From the NCBI GenBank assembly GCA_018715765.1, contig DVKY01000122.1:1-64000 (forward strand): 64,000 nt of DNA, read 5' to 3'. The notes below the pieces were generated by a model that searched no databases, had not been told where the DNA came from, and worked only from the letters and a program-made list of their open reading frames with translations. Below are positions 41,253-48,126 of this stretch, piece by piece. How positions within the stretch are numbered: position 1 is the first letter of the stretch; every line of letters starts with the position of its first letter. The translations under genes were made by a program, and so were the position numbers. This DNA comes from Fimivicinus intestinavium. GTDB taxonomy: Bacteria > Bacillota > Clostridia > Oscillospirales > Acutalibacteraceae.

Positions 41253-41502
41253 CACAGCCACTCCCTTGAAAGCAAAAATGAAGGGTTCCCGTTTGATTAT
41301 AGTGGAGGTCTTTCCCGTTTGTCAACCTCGGATAACATCCGGCTGGCTATCAGAGAAGAGGGAAACGTTTTATCAAAAACACCCTGTGCGCCTGCTTCCC
41401 AGCGGCAGGCTACTCCCTTCATAAAAAGCAAAATATCATAAAAAAATTACGTATAGTTGCCCTCGTAGCATTCGTTTAATGTCAACTAATGACGATTTTG
41501 TT

Positions 41503-41552
41503 CATATACTGTACTCATCTAATTGTACAGCGGGAGATGAGTACAGTATATG
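41503..41552. promoter_or_regulatory. 18-base perfect inverted repeat over the XRE start codon
   Basis: CATATACTGTACTCATCT (41503-41520) and its exact complement (41535-41552) flank a 14-base spacer. The left arm contains the only -10-like hexamer (TATACT, 41505-41510) and the right arm contains the ATG of the regulator. It is a strong candidate operator, or a start-codon-masking hairpin if transcribed from further upstream. The remaining 250 bases up to galM show nothing else. Confidence 0.7.
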
Positions 41553-41801
41553 GCGAAGAATACCAGACCGGACGGCAACAAAAATTGGGTGGGAAAACGG
41601 ATTGCAGCGCTTCGTAAGGAAAAAGGGCTTTCCCAAAACGATGTGGCAGTTTATCTGCAAAACCACGGCGTAGACATTGCAAAAAACGCAATTCAGCTGT
41701 TGGAGCATGGGAACCGCTATATCCGGGATATGGAGCTTTATTATATTGCCAAAGCGCTGGGCATTTCCATGGAAGAACTTTTTAAGGGCTCCGCCATGTG
41801 A
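41550..41801 (+). CDS. Small XRE-type regulator, paralogue 2
   Basis: The 83-residue helix-turn-helix protein starts MAKNTRPDGNKNWVGKRIAALRKEK and ends MEELFKGSAM. It is the paralogue of the protein at 35045 (shared NWVG, IA.LRK, KNAIQLLEHGNRYIRDMELY). The start codon lies in one arm of an 18-base perfect inverted repeat, and the only ribosome-binding-like sequence, GGGAG, is in the spacer, so autorepression is likely. No toxin, phage or transporter gene follows in the same operon; the next gene, an ABC-F protein, has its own promoter. Confidence 0.82.
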   Translation: MAKNTRPDGNKNWVGKRIAALRKEKGLSQNDVAVYLQNHGVDIAKNAIQLLEHGNRYIRDMELYYIAKALGISMEELFKGSAM

Positions 41802-41838
41802 AGTGCCATAGCAAATTACTTTTCTTCCTGCAAAAAGC

Positions 41839-41867
41839 TTGACGAATCCATCTGATTCCGCTATAGT
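41839..41867 (+). promoter_or_regulatory. Promoter of the ABC-F leader and gene
   Basis: TTGACG and TATAGT are 17 bases apart; the predicted start near 41874 is 275 bases before the ABC-F start codon. Confidence 0.75.
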
Positions 41868-41909
41868 AAAAACGAATTTTTATCCTCTAGGGAAAGCGAG
41901 GCGGACGGA

Positions 41910-41975
41910 GTGTATCTGCATCTTTATTCCACAATGGTAAGACCGGCAGCCCTTCTGTCCGTGCGCGCAGGGTAG
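41910..41975 (+). CDS. Leader peptide of the ABC-F resistance gene
   Basis: A 21-codon ORF with GTG start follows GAGGCGGACGGA. The peptide begins MYLHLYSTMVRPAAL and ends RAG. It lies between a strong promoter and a terminator hairpin. Antibiotic-resistance ABC-F genes such as vmlR and msrD are known to be induced when a drug stalls the ribosome on a short leader ORF; the msrD leader peptide also begins MYL. I infer that this ORF senses a ribosome-targeting antibiotic. There is no other evidence for the drug class. Confidence 0.65.
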   Translation: MYLHLYSTMVRPAALLSVRAG

Positions 41976-42010
41976 GCTTGTGCCGTCCCTTTTTATGCAG
42001 TGTCAACAGG

Positions 42011-42043
42011 AGCGCCTCTGGTTTTGCCGGAGGCGCTTTTTGT
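42011..42043 (+). terminator. Attenuator terminator before the ABC-F gene
   Basis: AGCGCCTCTGG pairs with CCGGAGGCGCT around TTTTG (one wobble), followed by TTTTTGTTT. It lies 35 bases after the leader ORF and about 105 bases before the ABC-F start. Confidence 0.85.
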
Positions 42044-42149
42044 TTGATTTTATGTCTCCGCATGGGGGCTCTCCTCTCCGTTCGTGATCCCCGCTTCAGG
42101 AGCGGCCGGCTGACCCAACCTATGTGGATATCGGGAAGGATGGATCAAT

Positions 42150-43673
42150 ATGCTCATATTCAAAAATATCTCTATAGAGCAGCGGGAAAGCGGACGGCAG
42201 CTGCTGCACGATTTCAGCTTTACCCTGCGGCCGGGAGACCGGGCGGCAATCATCGGGGAGGAGGGCAACGGGAAAAGCTCACTGCTAAAGCTTATCTGTG
42301 AGCCGGATGCCCTGCGCAGCTACTGCCGCGTCTCCGGTCAGGTAGATCTGCAAGGCGGCCTGCCCGGCTACCTGCCGCAGCGCCCGGATCCCGCCCTCCT
42401 ACGCATGCCTGTACAGGCGCTTTTCCCGGACGGGCCGGATTACAGCCTGTTGGCGCAGCTGTCAATCCCACCCGACGCCCCGTTTGCCCAGCGTCCGCTT
42501 TCCTCCTTTTCCGGCGGAGAGCGTATTAAGCTGCTGTTGCTGCGCACCCTGATGCGCAGGCCGGATTTTCTGCTGCTGGATGAACCGACCAATGATATTG
42601 ACCTGCGCGCTCTGGACTGGCTGGAGCAGTTTATTCTGACTTCTAAAATACCGGTGCTTTATGTCTCCCATGATGAAACCCTGCTGGAGCGCACGGCAAA
42701 TGTGATAATTCATCTGGAGCAGGTGTGCCGCAAAACAAAGGCGCAGCATACCATTGAACGGATGAGCTATCCAGCGTATCTTGAGCGCCGTCAGGGAGCG
42801 CTGGCCAGGCAGGAGCAAATCGCTTCCAAGCAGCGGGCTGACCAGCGGGCAAGAGAGGAACGATGGCGCCAAATTTATCAACGGGTAGAGTATGAGCAGA
42901 GAGTAATCAGCCGCTCCAACCCCGGCGGGGCCCGTCTGCTCAAGAAAAAAATGCACGCTGTGAAATCCCAGCAGAAGCGTATGGAGCGGGAGACGGAGGA
43001 TTTCCTTGAGTTTCCGGATCCGGAGGAGGCCGTGGACCTGTTTTTTGATCCGGCACTGCATTTCCCCAAGGGGAAAGAAGCTTTCTCCTTCACCCTTCCG
43101 ATACTGCGGGCCGGTGACCAGATTCTGGCACAAAATCTTCAGTTGACACTGACCGGCCCTGTGCATGCCGCCCTGGTGGGCAACAACGGAGCGGGAAAAA
43201 CCACTCTGCTGCACGAAATCTGGGAACGGCTGCGCACCCGCACGGATATCCGTGCAGGCTATATGCCGCAGGATTATCTCACCGTGCTGGAGGGCGGCAA
43301 AACGCCGGTGGAGCTGCTCTGGGATGGCGAGAGCAAAGAATCGCTCACCCTGGTGCGCACCCGGCTCGGCAGCATGAAGTTTACGGCGGAGGAAATGGAA
43401 CTGCCCGCCTCTGCACTCAGCGGTGGGCAGCAGGCCAAGCTCTGCCTGCTTAAGCTTCTGCTGGGCGGCTGTAATGTGCTTTTGCTCGACGAGCCGACCC
43501 GGAACCTCAGCCCGCTGACCGGGCCGGTGCTGCGCGAGGCGCTGCGCCATTTTGGCGGCGCATTCCTATGCGCCACACACGACCGAAAGCTGATCGCCGA
43601 AGTTTGCTCAGAGGTCTACCGTCTTTCCCGGACGGGCTTGGAGCATCTGCCGGCGAACTGCTGCACCTTTTGA
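42150..43673 (+). CDS. ABC-F ribosomal protection protein (antibiotic resistance type)
   Basis: The 507-residue protein has two ABC ATPase domains and no membrane helices. The first has Walker A GEEGNGKSSL, signature SSFSGGERIKL and Walker B FLLLDEPTNDID; the second has GNNGAGKTTL, SALSGGQQAKL and LLLDEPTRNLS. Between them lies a long charged linker (about 190-290; QEQIASKQRADQRAREERWRQ, ISRSNPGGARLLKKKM) that in Vga, Lsa and VmlR proteins reaches the peptidyl-transferase centre and displaces drugs. Likely substrates are lincosamides, pleuromutilins, streptogramins A or phenicols. The ATG at 42150 follows GGGAAGGATGG. The upstream leader peptide and attenuator fit drug-induced expression. Confidence 0.9.
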   Translation: MLIFKNISIEQRESGRQLLHDFSFTLRPGDRAAIIGEEGNGKSSLLKLICEPDALRSYCRVSGQVDLQGGLPGYLPQRPDPALLRMPVQALFPDGPDYSLLAQLSIPPDAPFAQRPLSSFSGGERIKLLLLRTLMRRPDFLLLDEPTNDIDLRALDWLEQFILTSKIPVLYVSHDETLLERTANVIIHLEQVCRKTKAQHTIERMSYPAYLERRQGALARQEQIASKQRADQRAREERWRQIYQRVEYEQRVISRSNPGGARLLKKKMHAVKSQQKRMERETEDFLEFPDPEEAVDLFFDPALHFPKGKEAFSFTLPILRAGDQILAQNLQLTLTGPVHAALVGNNGAGKTTLLHEIWERLRTRTDIRAGYMPQDYLTVLEGGKTPVELLWDGESKESLTLVRTRLGSMKFTAEEMELPASALSGGQQAKLCLLKLLLGGCNVLLLDEPTRNLSPLTGPVLREALRHFGGAFLCATHDRKLIAEVCSEVYRLSRTGLEHLPANCCTF

Positions 43674-43720
43674 TTCCGCCTCAGAATGGTTGCAAACCGT
43701 TCATGATCTTGTTATTTCCA

Positions 43721-43796
43721 TGTAACTATTTTCAGAGAAAATTACAAATTGTAACCATTGGCTTGTAACCGTTACAAAAGTGTACCGAACTGTAAT
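43721..43796. promoter_or_regulatory. Cluster of TGTAAC motifs
   Basis: TGTAAC occurs at 43721, 43750 and 43764, its complement GTTACA at 43771, and variants ATTACA at 43741 and TGTAAT at 43791, six within 76 bases. TTGTAACCGTTACAA (43763-43777) is a near-perfect palindrome. The cluster lies upstream of the TATAAT (43830-43835) of the small membrane peptide gene. Confidence 0.5.
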
Positions 43797-43869
43797 CAAA
43801 ATCATGTTTATTTTCCGCAGGCACCGCCCTATAATAAAAACAAGATCAGAAAAAGGAGCGGAGCTATTA

Positions 43870-44000
43870 TGAAAGCCTATCTCAAAAGCAAAAAAAACAT
43901 GATCCTTCCCCTTGCAATCATCGCCTCTCTTTTTGTAACGGCAGTTGTCATTGCTCTGCTTTTCAATGACGTTACGCCGGCAGCTATGCTGGCTGTTTAA
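43870..44000 (+). CDS. Small single-span membrane peptide
   Basis: A 43-codon ORF (43870-44000 including the stop) starts behind AAAAAGGAGCGGAGC. The peptide begins MKAYLKSKKNMILPLAIIASL and continues with one hydrophobic helix, then ends PAAMLAV. It has a basic N-terminus, so the N-terminus should face the cytoplasm. A promoter-like TATAAT lies 35 bases upstream and a good terminator follows. I do not recognise it; it could be a transporter- or kinase-regulating small protein. The dense operator-like cluster upstream suggests regulated expression. Confidence 0.55.
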
Positions 44001-44055
44001 TTGCCCACATCCGGGGAGATTCCTTTCTTCCCGTTTCCCCTCCATATCAAAAGCG

Positions 44056-44090
44056 GCGTCGGATGGTACATCCGGCGCTGTCTTTTTTTA
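44056..44090 (+). terminator. Terminator of the small membrane peptide gene
   Basis: GCGTCGGATG pairs with CATCCGGCGC (10 bases, one wobble) around GTA, followed by TGTCTTTTTTT. Confidence 0.85.
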
Positions 44091-44150
44091 CTTTTCGCCA
44101 AACGGTAAAGCGGATAAAACCTTTTGTATACGATAAAAGCTTAACAATCT

Positions 44151-44239
44151 TTCTCCACATCCTGGATTTTTCCATCCGTTTCCTTTACCCATCCAAAAAT
44201 ATCGGTTAGTTATCCACACTTTCCACCGAGTTTTCCACA
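44151..44239. other. DnaA-box-like cluster
   Basis: A perfect DnaA box TTATCCACA (44210-44218) is accompanied by TTTTCCACA (44231-44239) and TTCTCCACA (44151-44159), all in the same orientation. The surrounding 44100-44290 region is AT-rich and has no gene. No replication gene is near, so this is more likely a DnaA-binding locus than the origin. Confidence 0.4.
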
Positions 44240-44376
44240 GTTTTGCGCCTGTTTTCAACTATACCACTCGTATAACCCGATTTTTACCAGCGGCTTTTCC
44301 ATCCTCTTCCGAATAAAGCTTTTGGGAATCGTCCACAATAGGACAGGAAAAAACACAGGAAAAGGGAGGATGCGTC

Positions 44377-44637
44377 GTGATCAAAGGGGTCAACCGGCAG
44401 GTAGTAGAGGTCAGCGATACCGGCAGCGAATACTTTGAGCGGATTTTATTTATTGTCAAGCCGGAATACGCGGCTGTCAGCGAGGGAAAGGTGCGCGAAC
44501 GTGTTGAACAAATCGCACAATCCACAGGCGCTCCGCCCCCTACAAAACGAAGGCGCAGGCCCTTCCTCGCGGCGGCAAAGCTGGCCGCTGCCGCCAGTGT
44601 TGGTGCCGCGGCAGCCACGCTGATTGCGCATCTCTAA
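44377..44637 (+). CDS. Small conserved hypothetical protein with C-terminal hydrophobic segment
   Basis: The 86-residue protein starts MIKGVNRQVVEVSDTGSEYFERILFIVKPEY, a pattern I have the impression is common in Clostridia without assigned function. The second half is a basic segment (TKRRRRPF) followed by an Ala-rich stretch that may insert in the membrane. The GTG start at 44377 follows AAGGGAGGATG. It stands alone between a DnaA-box-like region and a bidirectional terminator, convergent with the beta-propeller gene. Confidence 0.65.
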   Translation: MIKGVNRQVVEVSDTGSEYFERILFIVKPEYAAVSEGKVRERVEQIAQSTGAPPPTKRRRRPFLAAAKLAAAASVGAAAATLIAHL

Positions 44638-44643
44638 AAGACG

Positions 44644-44680
44644 AAGGCCCATTGCAGAGGAGAATGCTGCAATGGGCCTT
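44644..44680. terminator. Bidirectional terminator
   Basis: A 14-base perfect stem (AAGGCCCATTGCAG) lies between two convergent genes; TTTTGATTT follows on the plus strand and TTCG on the minus strand. Confidence 0.85.
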
Positions 44681-44713
44681 TTGATTTATCATTTCCCAGG
44701 CGCTGCGGACAGC

Positions 44714-46759
44714 TTAAAAGTCGAGCAGGCCGAGCCTCTCCCCGGAATCCAGCGCAAAAGCGCAGACGCGGCCATTGGAGAAGGTGTACAGCGTATCCCC
44801 GATATAGGCGCCGCGCAGGATGGCGTTATCCATGCCTCGGCGCCCGTGGAACTGCGCATCCCGCGTATAGTTGCGCAGCGTGTGCAGAAGCTGAATCTGA
44901 TTGCCCTCCAAGGAGAACACGCAGTAGGTTTGATCGGAATAGATTTGAAACTCCTTCGTGCTCTCCTGCTGATTGATGGGCAGGGCGACGGCGTTCTGCT
45001 CCGGCAGGAAGAGGATACTCTTGTGGTTGGCGTCCGCGTCGGTGTAGGTGCCCCGCCCAAGGGTCAGGCTGTCGATTTCCTGCGGCTTTGCCGGGTTGCT
45101 CACATCAAAGAGGGAGAGCTTAACGCCGCGCGTGTTGCCCGCATCATCTGCATCCTCCCCAATGCCGAGCAGCAGGCCTTCGCCCACCGGGTGCAGGTAA
45201 CTGGAAAAACCAGGGATCTTCAGCTGGCCGAGGATTTTTGGGGCGCTGGTATCAGATAGATCGAGCACAAAGAGCGGATCCGTCTGCCGGAAGGTGACGA
45301 CATACCCCTTGTTACCGAGGAAGCGCACCGCGTAAATACTTTCCCCAGGCGCGATGCCGCCGAGGGTGGAGAGGGTGTTGAGCGAGCGATCCAGGATCGT
45401 AACGCGGCTGCTGGTGGCGCCATCTACGGTTTCCGTGGTGGCGATGCGCAGCGCGCCGCCGTAGCTGTCAAGAGAGAACTGATTGAGCGCGTGGCCGCGC
45501 ACGCGGCCGGAAACGCTTTCCCCCAGCCCTTCCTCTGTGAAGGGAAAGCCAGTGATGGCGGTGAATTCACCCTCCTGCTTATACTCTGTGGAGGCGACGT
45601 ACAGTGCGTCCGTGCTGCAATACACGGAGTCGCCGCTGCCCAGCACCGCCTTGCGGGCGGGCTCTGCTTGATCTGCGGAGGTGTCCAGCGCGCTGACCAC
45701 GAGGTAATTGGGCGTATCCGCGCCCGGGAGGATGCGGATATCCACAGCTGCGAGCTTTTGGGAGGGGCCGTTTTGATCTGTTGTGGTGGGGATATAATCC
45801 GTCAGCTCATCGCCGGAGAGCGGCACCGTGTATTGCGTGACGAGGTAGAGCGTACTGCCAATCATCCGGGAGGAGAGCATGGCGCCATCCTGTGTGAAGG
45901 TGCGCGCAAGCCTTGGGGCAGAGCGGTCGCCAATATCGTAGATGAGCAGCCGGGTGTCGCCAGTAAAAGCTGGGTAGCAGCAGCTATTATAGATTGCATC
46001 GGCCGCAGCTTGGCCGGACACAGCTCCGCTGACAGGCTTTTCCACACGGCACACGGCAATCAGCCGGTTGCCCTGCACGTAGAGCTCGGCGGCGGAGACG
46101 CTCTCACCCTCCCCTTGCGGGATGGAGATCGTGGCCAGCACCCGCATGGAATCCGCTGGGGTGGGGGCGATAATCTGGATGGATTTGCCCTCCGCCGGGG
46201 CGAAATAGAGGCAGGAGCCGTCATTTTTCAAAATATCGGCTTCATCCACGCCCGCTACCTGGGTGTTGGTTTGGCTATAGGGCGTTTCCGCAAGCGCATT
46301 TTGGTTTGTGGGGGCCTGCGGGGCGCTGCTTTGCGTGGGGGCAGAGCTATCCCCCTTGGCGGCTCCCGCCGCCGGCATTCCGGCGGCTTCACCCCGAGCA
46401 GAGGATTCTGTCTGGAACGGAATGCTGCTTTGCAGCTTTTGGAAATAGGCTTCAATCTCCGAATAATCCTGCACAGCCTCCACTAGGGGCTTGCTCTCGC
46501 CCGAGGGCTCCGTAACCTCGAGGTAGGGGAGGCCCTTCCACAGCGCCACAGCGCCAATGGCAATTGCCAACACTGCCGCTACTGCCGCCACATGGCGCAG
46601 GGTCAGCACGCGGCGCTTGGGCGGGCAGGGAGCCTCCTGCTGACGGAGCAGGGCTGTGACGCGCTCGGGGGAAAGGGAATCGGGCAGTGGATTGAGCCGG
46701 TCAAGGGGCTCGAGCGCCTTTTGCAGCGCTTTTATTTGTGGGCTTTGTTTTTTCTTCAT
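44714..46759 (-). CDS. Membrane-anchored beta-propeller domain protein
   Basis: The 681-residue protein has a cytoplasmic N-terminal segment, one membrane span (about 54-75; VAAVAAVLAIAIGAVALW), a Ser/Ala/Gln-rich linker, and a large extracellular domain of repeated propeller blades (VAGVDEADILKNDGSCLYF, LLIYDIGDRSAPRLARTF, YAVRFLGNKGYVVTFRQTDPLFVLDL). This matches the Beta_propel family (PF09826). The ATG at 46759 overlaps the stop of the ECF sigma gene in an ATGA quartet. Co-translation and topology suggest that the N-terminus acts as the anti-sigma part and the propeller senses an outside signal; that is inference. Confidence 0.85.
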   Translation of the reverse strand: MKKKQSPQIKALQKALEPLDRLNPLPDSLSPERVTALLRQQEAPCPPKRRVLTLRHVAAVAAVLAIAIGAVALWKGLPYLEVTEPSGESKPLVEAVQDYSEIEAYFQKLQSSIPFQTESSARGEAAGMPAAGAAKGDSSAPTQSSAPQAPTNQNALAETPYSQTNTQVAGVDEADILKNDGSCLYFAPAEGKSIQIIAPTPADSMRVLATISIPQGEGESVSAAELYVQGNRLIAVCRVEKPVSGAVSGQAAADAIYNSCCYPAFTGDTRLLIYDIGDRSAPRLARTFTQDGAMLSSRMIGSTLYLVTQYTVPLSGDELTDYIPTTTDQNGPSQKLAAVDIRILPGADTPNYLVVSALDTSADQAEPARKAVLGSGDSVYCSTDALYVASTEYKQEGEFTAITGFPFTEEGLGESVSGRVRGHALNQFSLDSYGGALRIATTETVDGATSSRVTILDRSLNTLSTLGGIAPGESIYAVRFLGNKGYVVTFRQTDPLFVLDLSDTSAPKILGQLKIPGFSSYLHPVGEGLLLGIGEDADDAGNTRGVKLSLFDVSNPAKPQEIDSLTLGRGTYTDADANHKSILFLPEQNAVALPINQQESTKEFQIYSDQTYCVFSLEGNQIQLLHTLRNYTRDAQFHGRRGMDNAILRGAYIGDTLYTFSNGRVCAFALDSGERLGLLDF

Positions 46760-47292
46760 GATAAGGACTCCTTTTCTGCTGCCGTGCGCAGCTTGGCAAG
46801 GGAGCGGGACAGCTTGGAACGGACAGTGCCGGAGGGACAACCGAGGGTTTTGGCAATTTCATGGCTTTTGTAGCCGCCGATAACGGAGAGTAGGAGGATG
46901 CCGCGCTCCTCTTCGCTGAGCGCATAGATCGCCTCCCGCATTTCAAGGGCGTTTAGGAGCGCATCCGGGCATTCGTCCTCCGCCAGCTGCTGCGCCTCCT
47001 CAAGCGGGGTGGTCAGCCGCCGCTGCTGCACGGAGGCGATATGACGCTTGCAGGTGTTGAGCAGAATGGCAAACAGCCATGCCCTGAACGCACCGGCCCT
47101 GCGCAGCGCGCCGACACTTTGGAATGCCGCGCAGACGGCATCCTGCACCGCATCCTCCGCCTCCTCGCGCGAGCCGAGGTAATAATAGGCGAAGCGGTAA
47201 AGCTCCTGCGCATAGTAGGCGTAAAGCTGGCCGAAGGCCTCTGCGCTGCCGGCCTGTGCCCGTTCCACCAAATGAATATCAGGCGTTGCCAT
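46756..47292 (-). CDS. ECF-type RNA polymerase sigma factor
   Basis: The 178-residue protein has sigma region 2 (AFGQLYAYYAQELYRFAYYYLGSREEAEDAVQDAVCAAF is spread over its helices) and region 4 (LSEEERGILLLSVIGGYKSHEIAKTLGCPSGTVRSKLSRSLAKL). It directs transcription of an extracytoplasmic stress regulon. The ATG at 47292 follows AAGGGGGATGC. It is coupled through an ATGA overlap to a beta-propeller membrane protein that probably controls it. An ECF-type promoter lies just upstream, consistent with autoregulation. Confidence 0.92.
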   Translation of the reverse strand: MATPDIHLVERAQAGSAEAFGQLYAYYAQELYRFAYYYLGSREEAEDAVQDAVCAAFQSVGALRRAGAFRAWLFAILLNTCKRHIASVQQRRLTTPLEEAQQLAEDECPDALLNALEMREAIYALSEEERGILLLSVIGGYKSHEIAKTLGCPSGTVRSKLSRSLAKLRTAAEKESLS

Positions 47293-47327
47293 GAAAAGCA
47301 TCCCCCTTTTTCGTCCCTCGTTTTTAT

Positions 47328-47355
47328 AGTGCGGAAAAGGAGCAGGATTGTTGCA
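47328..47355 (-). promoter_or_regulatory. Candidate ECF autoregulatory promoter
   Basis: On the minus strand TGCAACA begins the -35 region and CGCACT lies 16 bases later, similar to ECF promoters with an AAC -35 core and CG-rich -10. There is no sigma-A-like alternative in the same place. Confidence 0.45.
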
Positions 47356-47698
47356 TTGATTCAAAATAAAAAGGATCGTATTTTTTTCGCTCAGGCCGCA
47401 GAAGGCTTTTAACGGAGCCTGCAAGTGGTTCGGAGCCCCAAACAGAGAGATAGGCCCAGGCGGCAGCTGATGTCACCCCTTGCGTGAACATGCGGGCAAA
47501 CGAACCTTCCCGCCTGGTTGAAGTTGGGTTTTAGATGTTAGACATTAGATACTGAATGCGGCTGCCATAACGTTCTGCCTCTGAGGCAGTTGCTAAAAAT
47601 TCCAGCTGTTAAATTGCTTTCTGTCACCGCCTCTGAGGCAACCGCTCCCGGCTTCCACGTTTGGCGTCTCATGTCTGAAATCTGACGCCCGTTTTTAA
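47356..47698. other. Gap with two copies of GCCTCTGAGGC
   Basis: No gene is credible here. The palindrome GCCTCTGAGGC occurs at 47577-47587 and 47629-47639, followed by related AGTTGCT/AACCGCT. A TTAGATGTTAGACATTAGAT stretch lies at 47530-47550. The rest looks unconstrained. Confidence 0.5.
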
Positions 47699-47699
47699 C

Positions 47700-47734
47700 A
47701 AAAAGAGGAGGGCTGTAAAAGCCCCCCTCTTTTT
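47700..47734 (-). terminator. Terminator of the ferredoxin gene
   Basis: AAAAGAGG.GGGCT pairs with AGCCC.CCTCTTTT (one mismatch) around a 5-base loop; T-runs flank both sides. Confidence 0.85.
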
Positions 47735-47755
47735 GCTGGATTCTATGTTTTGCGC

Positions 47756-47926
47756 TTATGCCTCGTGGGGCGCTCCCACCGGGCAAGTGCCGGCGCATGC
47801 GCCGCAATCGATGCAGGTATCCGCATCGATAACATACTTGCCGTCTCCCTCGGAGATTGCAGAAACAGGGCAATCTGCTTCGCACGCGCCGCAGGAAATG
47901 CATTCGTCAGAAATGACATATGCCAT
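47756..47926 (-). CDS. 2[4Fe-4S] ferredoxin
   Basis: The 56-residue protein starts MAYVISDECISCGACEADCP and contains a second CIDCGACAGTCP block near residue 38. These two CxxCxxCxxxCP motifs are the signature of clostridial low-potential ferredoxins that carry two [4Fe-4S] clusters. It transfers electrons between pyruvate:ferredoxin oxidoreductase, hydrogenases and similar enzymes. The start follows AAGGAGG. It is monocistronic, with a terminator 22 bases after the stop. The small size made it easy to overlook. Confidence 0.95.
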   Translation of the reverse strand: MAYVISDECISCGACEADCPVSAISEGDGKYVIDADTCIDCGACAGTCPVGAPHEA

Positions 47927-48126
47927 GGATGATGTACCTCCTTCTTTGGTTCGGGGGCAGGACGACGCGAAGAAAAACCGCTCCCGCTTCGGGCCGGCCC
48001 CATCTGGCTTTCATTGTAACACAAAGCGAAAAAAAAGCAAGGCCATTCCACATTTTTTCAAGGTGGGAGCCAAAAAGCGGCGCGCACGACTCACCAGCAT
48101 TTTTGGGCTGACTCCATCGAGCAGGG

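Noticed and set aside
44151..44239. Chromosomal replication origin
   Set aside because: Only three boxes are present and dnaA, dnaN or gyrase genes are absent.
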